A program made the position numbers and the translations under genes. The notes under the pieces were generated by a model. The model was not told where the DNA came from and ran no database searches. It saw only the letters and a program-made list of their open reading frames with translations. From Henricia sp. BOLD:AAB3569 (taxonomy: Eukaryota; Echinodermata; Asteroidea; Spinulosida; Echinasteridae), in the NCBI GenBank assembly GCA_037783545.1, contig JBBELK010000056.1, forward strand, positions 496,001 to 560,000: 64,000 nt of DNA, given 5' to 3'. This document shows positions 45,430 through 57,959 of the stretch, piece by piece; the first letter of the stretch is position 1, and every line of letters starts with the position of its first letter.

Positions 45430-48060
45430 TTAGAAAAAAAGGGGTTGGCGCTTCCTGGATGCTCCCGCAACCTGTGGCTGTCTGTACACACCTCTTTGGT
45501 GTACTCCTGACTCGTGCGCATGCTCAGTCCTTCGGACTGTCGTTGACACGGCCCAGTTTGGGACGGGATTTTGGTCAAAGTGTGGTCCAAACGTCGGCAA
45601 ATTTGGAGGTCGAAAAATTTTCCGACGAACTTCAAATTTTGCATGCTCCAAAGACTCTATATTGCGCACTTGTCCTAACAAATTGACAGACTTTCGCCGG
45701 GAAATGGCAGATAAATTTCAGAGTTTAGAAAAAAAAGGGGTTGGCGCTTCCTGGATGCTCCCGCAACCTGTGGCTGTCTGTACACACCTCTTTGGTGTAC
45801 TCCTGACTCGTGCGCATGCTCAGTCCTTCGGACTGTCGTTGACACGGCCCAGTTTGGGACGGGATTTTGGTCAAAGTGTGGTCCAAACGTCGGCAAATTT
45901 GGAGGTCGAATAATTTTCCGACGAACTTCAAATTTTGCATGCTCCAAAGACTCTATATTGCGCACTTGTCCTAACAAATTGACAGACTTTCGCCGGGAAA
46001 TGGCAGAGAAATTTCAGAGTTTAGAAAAAAAAGGGGTTGGCGCTTCCTGGATGCTCCCGCAACCTGTGGCTGTCTGTACACACCTCTTTGGTGTACTCCT
46101 GACTCGTGCGCATGCTCAGTCCTTCGGACTGTCGTTGACACGGCCCAGTTTGGGACGGGATTTTGGTCAAAGTGTGGTCCAAACGTCGGCAAATTTGGAG
46201 GTCGAAAAATGTTCCGACGAACTTCAAATTTTGCATGCTCCAAAGACTCTATATTGCGCACTTGTCCTAAAAAATTGACAGACTTTCGCCGGGAAATGGC
46301 AGAGAAATTTCAGAGTTTAGAAAAAAAAGGGGTTGGCGCTTCCTGGATGCTCCCGCAACCTGTGGCTGTCTGTACACACCTCTTTGGTGTACTCCTGACT
46401 CGTGCGCATGCTCAGTCCTTCGGACTGTCGTTGACACGGCCCAGTTTGGGACGGGATTTTGGTCAAAGTGTGGTCCAAACGTCGGCAAATTTGGAGGTCG
46501 AAAAATGTTCCGACGAACTTCAAATTTTGCATGCTCCAAAGACTCTATATTGCGCACTTGTCCTAACAAATTGACAGACTTTCGCCGGGAAATGGCAGAG
46601 AAATTTCAGAGTTTAGAAAAAAAGGGGTTGGCGCTTCCTGGATGCTCCCGCAACCTGTGGCTGTCTGTACACACCTCTTTGGTGTACTCCTGACTCGTGC
46701 GCATGCTCAGTCCTTCGGACTGTCGTTGACACGGCCCAGTTTGGGACGGGATTTTGGTCAAAGTGTGGTCCAAACGTCGGCAAATTTGGAGGTCGAAAAA
46801 TTTTCCGACGAACTTCAAATTTTGCATGCTCCAAAGACTCTATATTGCGCACTTGTCCTAACAAATTGACAGACTTTCGCCGGGAAATGGCAGAGAAATT
46901 TCAGAGTTTAGAAAAAAAAGGGGTTGGCGCTTCCTGGATGCTCCCGCAACCTGTGGCTGTCTGTACACACCTCTTTGGTGTACTCCTGACTCGTGCGCAT
47001 GCTCAGTCCTTCGGACTGTCGTTGACACGGCCCAGTTTGGGACGGGATTTTGGTCAAAGTGTGGTCCAAACGTCGGCAAATTTGGAGGTCGAAAAATGTT
47101 CCGACGAACTTCAAATTTTGCATGCTCCAAAGACTCTATATTGCGCACTTGTCCTAAAAAATTGACAGACTTTCGCCGGGAAATGGCAGATAAATTTCAG
47201 AGTTTAGAAAAAAAGGGGTTGGCGCTTCCTGGATGCTCCCGCAACCTGTGGCTGTCTGTACACACCTCTTTGGTGTACTCCTGACTCGTGCGCATGCTCA
47301 GTCCTTCGGACTGTCGTTGACACGGCCCAGTTTGGGACGGGATTTTGGTCAAAGTGTGGTCCAAACGTCGGCAAATTTGGAGGTCGAAAAATGTTCCGAC
47401 GAACTTCAAATTTTGCATGCTCCAAAGACTCTATATTGCGCACTTGTCCTAACAAATTGACAGACTTTCGCCGGGAAATGGCAGAGAAATTTCAGAGTTT
47501 AGAAAAAAAGGGGTTGGCGCTTCCTGGATGCTCCCGCAACCTGTGGCTGTCTGTACACACCTCTTTGGTGTACTCCTGACTCGTGCGCATGCTCAGTCCT
47601 TCGGACTGTCGTTGACACGGCCCAGTTTGGGACGGGATTTTGGTCAAAGTGTGGTCCAAACGTCGGCAAATTTGGAGGTCGAAAAATTTTCCGACGAACT
47701 TCAAATTTTGCATGCTCCAAAGACTCTATATTGCGCACTTGTCCTAAAAAATTGACAGACTTTCGCCGGGAAATGGCAAATAAATTTCAGAGTTTAGAAA
47801 AAAAAGGGGTTGGCGCTTCCTGGATGCTCCCGCAACCTGTGGCTGTCTGTACACACCTCTTTGGTGTACTCCTGACTCGTGCGCATGCTCAGTCCTTCGG
47901 ACTGTCGTTGACACGGCCCAGTTTGGGACGGGATTTTGGTCAAAGTGTGGTCCAAACGTCGGCAAATTTGGAGGTCGAAAAATGTTCCGACGAACTTCAA
48001 ATCTTGCATGCTCCAAAGACTCTATATTGCGCACTTGTCCTAAAAAATTGACAGACTTTC
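45430..48060 (+). repeat. Ten-unit higher-order repeat, copy 1 (offset 2954)
   Basis: Unit variants (GTCGAAAAATTTTCC, GTCGAATAATTTTCC, CCTAACAAATT, GGCAGATAAATT, CTTCAAATCTTGC) occur in the same order 2954 bp downstream. Edges are approximate. Confidence 0.8.
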
Positions 48061-48383
48061 GCCGGGAAATGGCAGAGAAATTTCAGAGTTTAGAAAAAAG
48101 GGGTTGGCGCTTCCTGGATGCTCCCGCAACCTGTGGCTGTCTGTACACACCTCTTTGGTGTACTCCTGACTCGTGCGCATGCTCAGTCCTTCGGACTGTC
48201 GTTGACACGGCCCAGTTTGGGACGGGATTTTGGTCAAAGTGTGGTCCAAACGTCGGCAAATTTGGAGGTCGAAAAATGTTCCGACGAACTTCAAATTTTG
48301 CATGCTCCAAAGACTCTATATTGTGCACTTGTCCTAAAAAATTGACAGACTTTCGCCGGGAAATGGCAGATAAATTTCAGAGT

Positions 48384-51014
48384 TTAGAAAAAAAGGGGTT
48401 GGCGCTTCCTGGATGCTCCCGCAACCTGTGGCTGTCTGTACACACCTCTTTGGTGTACTCCTGACTCGTGCGCATGCTCAGTCCTTCGGACTGTCGTTGA
48501 CACGGCCCAGTTTGGGACGGGATTTTGGTCAAAGTGTGGTCCAAACGTCGGCAAATTTGGAGGTCGAAAAATTTTCCGACGAACTTCAAATTTTGCATGC
48601 TCCAAAGACTCTATATTGCGCACTTGTCCTAACAAATTGACAGACTTTCGCCGGGAAATGGCAGATAAATTTCAGAGTTTAGAAAAAAAAGGGGTTGGCG
48701 CTTCCTGGATGCTCCCGCAACCTGTGGCTGTCTGTACACACCTCTTTGGTGTACTCCTGACTCGTGCGCATGCTCAGTCCTTCGGACTGTCGTTGACACG
48801 GCCCAGTTTGGGACGGGATTTTGGTCAAAGTGTGGTCCAAACGTCGGCAAATTTGGAGGTCGAATAATTTTCCGACGAACTTCAAATTTTGCATGCTCCA
48901 AAGACTCTATATTGCGCACTTGTCCTAACAAATTGACAGACTTTCGCCGGGAAATGGCAGAGAAATTTCAGAGTTTAGAAAAAAAAGGGGTTGGCGCTTC
49001 CTGGATGCTCCCGCAACCTGTGGCTGTCTGTACACACCTCTTTGGTGTACTCCTGACTCGTGCGCATGCTCAGTCCTTCGGACTGTCGTTGACACGGCCC
49101 AGTTTGGGACGGGATTTTGGTCAAAGTGTGGTCCAAACGTCGGCAAATTTGGAGGTCGAAAAATGTTCCGACGAACTTCAAATTTTGCATGCTCCAAAGA
49201 CTCTATATTGCGCACTTGTCCTAAAAAATTGACAGACTTTCGCCGGGAAATGGCAGAGAAATTTCAGAGTTTAGAAAAAAAAGGGGTTGGCGCTTCCTGG
49301 ATGCTCCCGCAACCTGTGGCTGTCTGTACACACCTCTTTGGTGTACTCCTGACTCGTGCGCATGCTCAGTCCTTCGGACTGTCGTTGACACGGCCCAGTT
49401 TGGGACGGGATTTTGGTCAAAGTGTGGTCCAAACGTCGGCAAATTTGGAGGTCGAAAAATGTTCCGACGAACTTCAAATTTTGCATGCTCCAAAGACTCT
49501 ATATTGCGCACTTGTCCTAACAAATTGACAGACTTTCGCCGGGAAATGGCAGAGAAATTTCAGAGTTTAGAAAAAAAGGGGTTGGCGCTTCCTGGATGCT
49601 CCCGCAACCTGTGGCTGTCTGTACACACCTCTTTGGTGTACTCCTGACTCGTGCGCATGCTCAGTCCTTCGGACTGTCGTTGACACGGCCCAGTTTGGGA
49701 CGGGATTTTGGTCAAAGTGTGGTCCAAACGTCGGCAAATTTGGAGGTCGAAAAATTTTCCGACGAACTTCAAATTTTGCATGCTCCAAAGACTCTATATT
49801 GCGCACTTGTCCTAACAAATTGACAGACTTTCGCCGGGAAATGGCAGAGAAATTTCAGAGTTTAGAAAAAAAAGGGGTTGGCGCTTCCTGGATGCTCCCG
49901 CAACCTGTGGCTGTCTGTACACACCTCTTTGGTGTACTCCTGACTCGTGCGCATGCTCAGTCCTTCGGACTGTCGTTGACACGGCCCAGTTTGGGACGGG
50001 ATTTTGGTCAAAGTGTGGTCCAAACGTCGGCAAATTTGGAGGTCGAAAAATGTTCCGACGAACTTCAAATTTTGCATGCTCCAAAGACTCTATATTGCGC
50101 ACTTGTCCTAAAAAATTGACAGACTTTCGCCGGGAAATGGCAGATAAATTTCAGAGTTTAGAAAAAAAGGGGTTGGCGCTTCCTGGATGCTCCCGCAACC
50201 TGTGGCTGTCTGTACACACCTCTTTGGTGTACTCCTGACTCGTGCGCATGCTCAGTCCTTCGGACTGTCGTTGACACGGCCCAGTTTGGGACGGGATTTT
50301 GGTCAAAGTGTGGTCCAAACGTCGGCAAATTTGGAGGTCGAAAAATGTTCCGACGAACTTCAAATTTTGCATGCTCCAAAGACTCTATATTGCGCACTTG
50401 TCCTAACAAATTGACAGACTTTCGCCGGGAAATGGCAGAGAAATTTCAGAGTTTAGAAAAAAAGGGGTTGGCGCTTCCTGGATGCTCCCGCAACCTGTGG
50501 CTGTCTGTACACACCTCTTTGGTGTACTCCTGACTCGTGCGCATGCTCAGTCCTTCGGACTGTCGTTGACACGGCCCAGTTTGGGACGGGATTTTGGTCA
50601 AAGTGTGGTCCAAACGTCGGCAAATTTGGAGGTCGAAAAATTTTCCGACGAACTTCAAATTTTGCATGCTCCAAAGACTCTATATTGCGCACTTGTCCTA
50701 AAAAATTGACAGACTTTCGCCGGGAAATGGCAAATAAATTTCAGAGTTTAGAAAAAAAAGGGGTTGGCGCTTCCTGGATGCTCCCGCAACCTGTGGCTGT
50801 CTGTACACACCTCTTTGGTGTACTCCTGACTCGTGCGCATGCTCAGTCCTTCGGACTGTCGTTGACACGGCCCAGTTTGGGACGGGATTTTGGTCAAAGT
50901 GTGGTCCAAACGTCGGCAAATTTGGAGGTCGAAAAATGTTCCGACGAACTTCAAATCTTGCATGCTCCAAAGACTCTATATTGCGCACTTGTCCTAAAAA
51001 ATTGACAGACTTTC
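48384..51014 (+). repeat. Ten-unit higher-order repeat, copy 2
   Basis: Copy of 45430-48060. The preceding units (47982-48464) instead match 44438-44920 at offset 3544, showing a junction between two overlapping amplification events. Confidence 0.8.
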
Positions 51015-52907
51015 GCCGTGAAATAGCAGAGAAATTTCAGAGTTTAGAAAAAAAAGGGGTTGGCGCTTCCTGGATGCTCCCGCAACGGCCCAGTTTGGGA
51101 CGGGATTTTGGTCAAAGTGTGGTCCAAACGTCGGCAAATTTGGAGGTCGAAAAATGTTCCGACGAACTTCAAATTTTGCATGCTCCAAAGACTCTATATT
51201 GCGCACTTGTCCAAAAAAAATTGACAGACTTTCGCCGGGAAATGGCAGAGAAATTTCAGAGTTTAGAGAAAAAAGGGGTTGGCGCTTCCTGGATGCTCCC
51301 GCAACCTGTGGCTGTCTGTACACACCTCTTTGGTGTACTCCTGACTCGTGCGCATGCTCAGTCCTTCGGACTGTCGTTGACACGGCCCAGTTTGGGACGG
51401 GATTTTGGTCAAAGTGTGGTCCAAACGTCGGCAAATTTGGAGGTCGAAAAATGTTCCGACGAACTTCAAATCTTGCATGCTCCAAAGACTCTATATTGCG
51501 CACTTGTCCTAAAAAATTGACAGACTTTCGCCGTGAAATGGCACAGAAATTTCAGAGTTTAGAAAAAAGGGGTTGGCGCTTCCTGGATGCTCCCGCAACC
51601 TGTGGCTGTCTGTACACACCTCTTTGGTGTACTCCTGACTCGTGCGCATGCTCAGTCCTTCGGACTGTCGTTGACACGGCCCAGTTTGGGACGGGATTTT
51701 GGTCAAAGTGTGGTTCAAACGTCGGCAAATTTGGAGGTCGAAAAATGTTCCGACGAACTTCAAATTTTGCATGCTCCAAAGACTCTATATTGCGCACTTG
51801 TCCTAAAAAATTGACAGACTTTCGCCGGGAAATGGCAAATAAATTTCAGAGTTTAGAAAAAAAAGGGGTTGGCGCTTCCTGGATGCTCCCGCAACCTGTG
51901 GCTGTCTGTACACACCTCTTTGGTGTACTCCTGACTCGTGCGCATGCTCAGTCCTTCGGACTGTCGTTGACACGGCCCAGTTTGGGACGGGATTTTGGTC
52001 AAAGTGTGGTCCAAACGTCGGCAAATTTGGAGGTCGAAAAATGTTCCGACGAACTTCAAATCTTGCATGCTCCAAAGACTCTATATTGCGCACTTGTCCT
52101 AAAAAATTGACAGACTTTCGCCGTGAAATAGCAGAGAAATTTCAGAGTTTAGAAAAAAAAGGGGTTGGCGCTTCCTGGATGCTCCCGCAACGGCCCAGTT
52201 TGGGACGGGATTTTGGTCAAAGTGTGGTCCAAACGTCGGCAAATTTGGAGGTCGAAAAATGTTCCGACGAACTTCAAATTTTGCATGCTCCAAAGACTCT
52301 ATATTGCGCACTTGTCCTAAAAAATTGACAGACTTTCGCCGGGAAATGGCAGAGAAATTTCAGAGTTTAGAGAAAAAAAGGGGTTGGCGCTTCCTGGATG
52401 CTCCCGCAACCTGTGGCTGTCTGTACACACCTCTTTGGTGTACTCCTGACTCGTGCGCATGCTCAGTCCTTCGGACTGTCGTTGACACGGCCCAGTTTGG
52501 GACGGGATTTTGGTCAAAGTGTGGTCCAAACGTCGGCAAATTTGGAGGTCGAAAAATGTTCCGACGAACTTCAAATCTTGCATGCTCCAAAGACTCTATA
52601 TTGCGCACTTGTCCTAAAAAATTGACAGACTTTCGCCGTGAAATGGCAGAGAAATTTCAGAGTTTAGAAAAAAGGGGTTGGCGCTTCCTGGATGCTCCCG
52701 CAACCTGTGGCTGTCTGTACACACCTCTTTGGTGTACTCCTGACTCGTGCGCATGCTCAGTCCTTCGGACTGTCGTTGACACGGCCCAGTTTGGGACGGG
52801 ATTTTGGTCAAAGTGTGGTCCAAACGTCGGCAAATTTGGAGGTCGAAAAATGTTCCGACGAACTTCAAATTTTGCATGCTCCAAAGACTCTATATTGCGC
52901 ACTTGTC
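50698..52907 (+). repeat. Two tandem 1105-bp higher-order repeats with a 78-bp-deleted unit
   Basis: The blocks 50698-51802 and 51803-52907 each contain three normal units and one 218-bp unit. In that unit CCCGCAAC joins directly to GGCCCAGTTTGG (near 51086 and 52191), losing 78 bp at an AC microhomology. Confidence 0.8.
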
Positions 52908-55900
52908 CTAAAAAATTGACAGACTTTCGCCGGGAAATGGCAGAGAAATTTCAGAGTTTAGAAAAAAAAGGGGTTGGCGCTTCCTGGATGCTCCCGCAAC
53001 CTGTGGCTGTCTGTACACACCTCTTTGGTGTACTCCTGACTCGTGCGCATGCTCAGTCCTTCGGACTGTCGTTGACACGGCCCAGTTTGGGACGGGATTT
53101 TGGTCAAAGTGTGGTCCAAACGTCGGCAAATTTGGAGGTCGAAAAATGTTCCGACGAACTTCAAATTTTGCATGCTCCAAAGACTCTATATTGCGCACTT
53201 GTCCTAAAAAATTGACAGACTTTCGCCGGGAAATGGCAGAGAAATTTCAGAGTTTGGAAAAAAAGGGGTTGGCGCTTCCTGGATGCTCCCGCAACCTGTG
53301 GCTGTCTGTACACACCTCTTTGGTGTACTCCTGACTCGTGCGCATGCTCAGTCCTTCGGACTGTCGTTGACACGGCCCAGTTTGGGACGGGATTTTGGTC
53401 AAAGTGTGGTCCAAACGTCGGCAAATTTGGAGGTCGAAAAATGTTCCGACGAACTTCAAATTTTGCATGCTCCAAAGACTCTATATTGCGCACTTGTCCT
53501 AAAAAATTGACAGACTTTCGCCGGGAAATGGCAAATAAATTTCAGAGTTTAGAAAAAAAAGGGGTTGGCGCTTCCTGGATGCTCCCTCAACCTGTGGCTG
53601 TCTGTACACACCTCTTTGGTGTACTCCTGACTCGTGCGCATGCTCAGTCCTTCGGACTGTCGTTGACACGGCCCAGTTTGGGACGGGATTTTGGTCAAAG
53701 TGTGGTCCAAACGTCGGCAAATTTGGAGGTCGAAAAATGTTCCGACGAACTTCAAATTTTGCATGCTCCAAAGACTCTATATTGCGCACTTGTCCTAAAA
53801 AATTGACAGACTTTCGCCGGGAAATGGCAGAGAAATTTCAGAGTTTAGAAAAAAAGGGGTTGGCGCTTCCTGGATGCTCCCGCAACCTGTGGCTGTCTGT
53901 ACACACCTCTTTGGTGTACTCCTGACTCGTGCGCATGCTCAGTCCTTCGGACTGTCGTTGACACGGCCCAGTTTGGGACGGGATTTTGGTCAAAGTGTGG
54001 TCCAAACGTCGGCAAATTTGGAGGTCGAAAAATGTTCCGACGAACTTCAAATTTTGCATGCTCCAAAGACTCTATATTGCGCACTTGTCCTAAAAAATTG
54101 ACAGACTTTCGCCGGGAAATGGCAGAGAAATTTCAGAGTTTAGAAGAAAAAGGGGTTGGCGCTTCCTGGATGCTCCCGCAACCTGTGGCTGTCTGTACAC
54201 ACCTCTTTGGTGTACTCCTGACTCGTGCGCATGCTCAGTCCTTCGGACTGTCGTTGACACGGCCCAGTTTGGGACGGGATTTTGGTCAAAGTGTGGTCCA
54301 AACGTCGGCAAATTTGGAGGTCGAAAAATGTTCCGACGAACTTCAAATTTTGCATGCTCCAAAGACTCTAAATTGCGCACTTGTCCTAAAAAATTGACAG
54401 ACTTTCGCCGGGAAATGGCAGAGAAATTTCAGAGTTTAGAAAAAAAAGGGGTTGGCGCTTCCTGGATGCTCCCGCAGCCTGTGGCTGTCTGTACACACCT
54501 CTTTGGTGTACTCCTGACTCGTGCGTATGCTCAGTCCTTCGGACTGTCGTTGACACGGCCCAGTTTGGGACGGGATTTTGGTCAAAGTGTGGTCCAAACG
54601 TCGGCAAATTTGGAGGTCGAAAAATGTTCCGACGAACTTCAAATTTTGCATGCTCCAAAGACTCTATATTGCGCACTTGTCCTAAAAAATTGACAGACTT
54701 TCGCCGGGAAATGGCAGAGAAATTTCAGAGTTTAGAAAAAAAGGGGTTGGCGCTTCCTGGATGCTCCCGCAACCTGTGGCTGTCTGTACACACCTCTTTG
54801 GTGTACTCCTGACTCGTGCGCATGCTCAGTCCTTCGGACTGTCGTTGACACGGCCCGGTTTGGGACGGGATTTTGGTCAAAGTGTGGTCCAAACGTCGGC
54901 AAATTTTGAGGTCGAAAAATGTTCCGACGAACTTCAAATTTTGCATGCTCCAAAGACTCTATATTGCGCACTTGTCCTAAAAAATTGACAGACTTTCGCC
55001 GGGAAATGGCAGAGAAATTTCAGAGTTTAGAAAAAAAAGGGGTTGGCGCTTCCTGGATGCTCCCGCAACCTGTGGCTGTCTGTACACACCTCTTTGGTGT
55101 ACTCCTGACTCGTGCGCATGCTCAGTCCTTCGGACTGTCGTTGACACGGCCCAGTTTGGGACGGGATTTTGGTCAAAGTGTGGTCCAAACGTCGGCAAAT
55201 TTGGAGGTCGAAAAATGTTCCGACGAACTTCAAATTTTGCATGCTCCAAAGACTCTATATTGCGCACTTGTCCTAAAAAATTGACAGACTTTCGCCGGGA
55301 AATGGCAGAGAAATGTCAGAGTTTAGAAAAAAAAGGGGTTGGCGCTTCCTGGATGCTCCCGCAACCTGTGGCTGTCTGTACACACCTCTTTGGTGTACTC
55401 CTGACTCGTGCGCATGCTCAGTCCTTCGGACTGTCGTTGACACGGCCCAGTTTGGGACGGGATTTTGGTCAAAGTGTGGTCCAAACGTCGGCAAATTTGG
55501 AGGTCGAAAAATGTTCCGACGAACTTCAAATTTTGCATGCTCCAAAGACTCTATATTGCGCACTTGTCCTAAAAAATTGACAGACTTTCGCCGGGAAATG
55601 GCAGAGAAATTTCAGAGTTTAGAAAAAAAAGGGGTTGGCGCTTCCTGGATGCTCCCGCAACCTGTGGCTGTCTGTACACACCTCTTTGGTGTACTCCTGA
55701 CTCGTGCGCATGCTCAGTCCTTCGGACTGTCGTTGACACGGCCCAGTTTGGGACGGGATTTTGGTCAAAGTGTGGTCCAAACGTCGGCAAATTTGGAGGT
55801 CGAAAAATGTTCCGACGAACTTCAAATTTTGCATGCTCCAAAGACTCTATATTGCGCACTTGTCCTAAAAAATTGACAGACTTTCGCCGGGAAATGGCAG

Positions 55901-57959
55901 AGAAATTTCAGAGTTTAGAAAAAAAAGGGGTTGGCGCTTCCTGGATGCTCCCGCAACCTGTGGCTGTCTGTACACACCTCTTTGGTGTACTCTTGACTCG
56001 TGCGCATGCTCAGTCCTTCGGACTGTCGTTGACACGGCCCAGTTTGGGACGGGATTTTGGTCAAAGTGTGGTCCAAACGTCGGCAAATTTGGAGGTCGAA
56101 AAATGTTCCGACGAACTTCAAATTTTGCATGCTCCAAAGACTCTATATTGCGCACTTGTCCTAAAAAATTGACAGACTTTCGCCGGGAAATGGCAGATAA
56201 ATTTCAGAGTTTAGAAAAAAAAGGGGTTGGCGCTTCCTGGATGCTCCCGCAACCTGTGGCTGTCTGTACACACCTCTTTGGTGTACTCCTGACTCGTGCG
56301 CATGCTCAGTCCTTCGGACTGTCGTTGACACGGCCCAGTTTGGGACGGGATTTTGGTCAAAGTGTGGTCCAAACGTCGGCAAATTTGGAGGTCGAAAAAT
56401 GTTCCGACGAACTTCAAATTTTGCATGCTCCAAAGACTCTATATTGCGCACTTGTCCTAAAAAATTGACAGACTTTCGCCGGGAAATGGCAGAGAAATTT
56501 CAGAGTTTAGAAAAAAAAGGGGTTGGCGCTTCCTGGATGCTCCCGCAACCTGTGGCTGTCTGTACACACTTCTTTGGTGTACTCCTGACTCGTGCGCATG
56601 CTCAGTCCTTCGGACTGTCGTTGACACGGCCCAGTTTGGGACGGGATTTTGGTCAAAGTGTGGTCCAAACGTCGGCAAATTTGGAGGTCGAAAAATGTTC
56701 CGACGAACTTCAAATCTTGCATGCTCCAAAGACTCTATATTGCGCACTTGTCCTAAAAAATTGACAGACTTTCGCCGTGAAATAGCAGAGAAATTTCAGA
56801 GTTTAGAAACAAAGGGGTTGGCGCTTCCTGGATGCTCCCGTAACCTGTGGCTGTCTGTACACACCTCTTTGGTGTACTCCTGACTCGTGCGCATGCTCAG
56901 TAATTCGGACTGTCGTTGACACGGCCCAGTTTGGGACGGGATTTTGGTCAAAGTGTGGTCCAAACGTCGGCAAATTTGGAGGTCGAAAAATGTTCCGACG
57001 AATTTCAAATTTTGCATGCTCCAAAGACTCTATATTGCGCACTTGTCCTAAAAAATTGACAGACTTTCGCCGCGAAATGGCAGAGAAATTTAAGAGTTTA
57101 GAAAAAAAAGGGGTTGGCGCTTCCTGGATGCTCCCGCAACCTGTGGCTGTCTGTACACACCTCTTTGGTGTACTCCTGACTCGTGCGCATGCTCAGTCCT
57201 TCGGACTGTCGTTGACACGGCCCAATTTGGGACGGGATTTTGGTCAAAGTGTGGTCCAAACGTCGGCAAATTTGGAGGTCGAAAAATGTTCCGACGAACT
57301 TCAAATTTTGCATGCTCCAAAGACTCTATATTGCGCACTTGTCCTAAAAAATTGACAGACTTTCGCCGGGAAATGGCAGAGAAATTTCAGAGTTTAGAAA
57401 AAAGGGGTTGGCGCTTCCTGGATGCTCCCGCAACCTGTGGCTGTCTGTACACACCTCTTTGGTGTACTCCTGACTCGTGCGCATGCTCAGTAATTCGGAC
57501 TGTCGTTGACACGGCCCAGTTTGGGACGGGATTTTGGTCAAAGTGTGGTCCAAACGTCGGCAAATTTGGAGGTCGAAAAATGTTCCGACGAACTTCAAAT
57601 TTTGCATGCTCCAAAGACTCTATATTGCGCACTTGTCCTAAAAAATTGACAGACTTTCGCCGGGAAATGGCAGAGAAATTTCAGAGTTTAGAAAAAAAAG
57701 GGGTTGGCGCTTCCTGGATGCTCCCGCAACCTGTGGCTGTCTGTACACACCTCTTTGGTGTACTCCTGACTCGTGCGCATGCTCAGTCCTTCGGACTGTC
57801 GTTGACACGGCCCAGTTTGGGACGGGATTTTGGTCAAAGTGTGGTCCAAACGTCGGCAAATTTGGAGGTCGAAAAATGTTCCGACGAACTTCAAATTTTG
57901 CATGCTCCAAAGACTCTATATTGCGCACTTGTCCTAAAAAATTGACAGACTTTCGCCGG

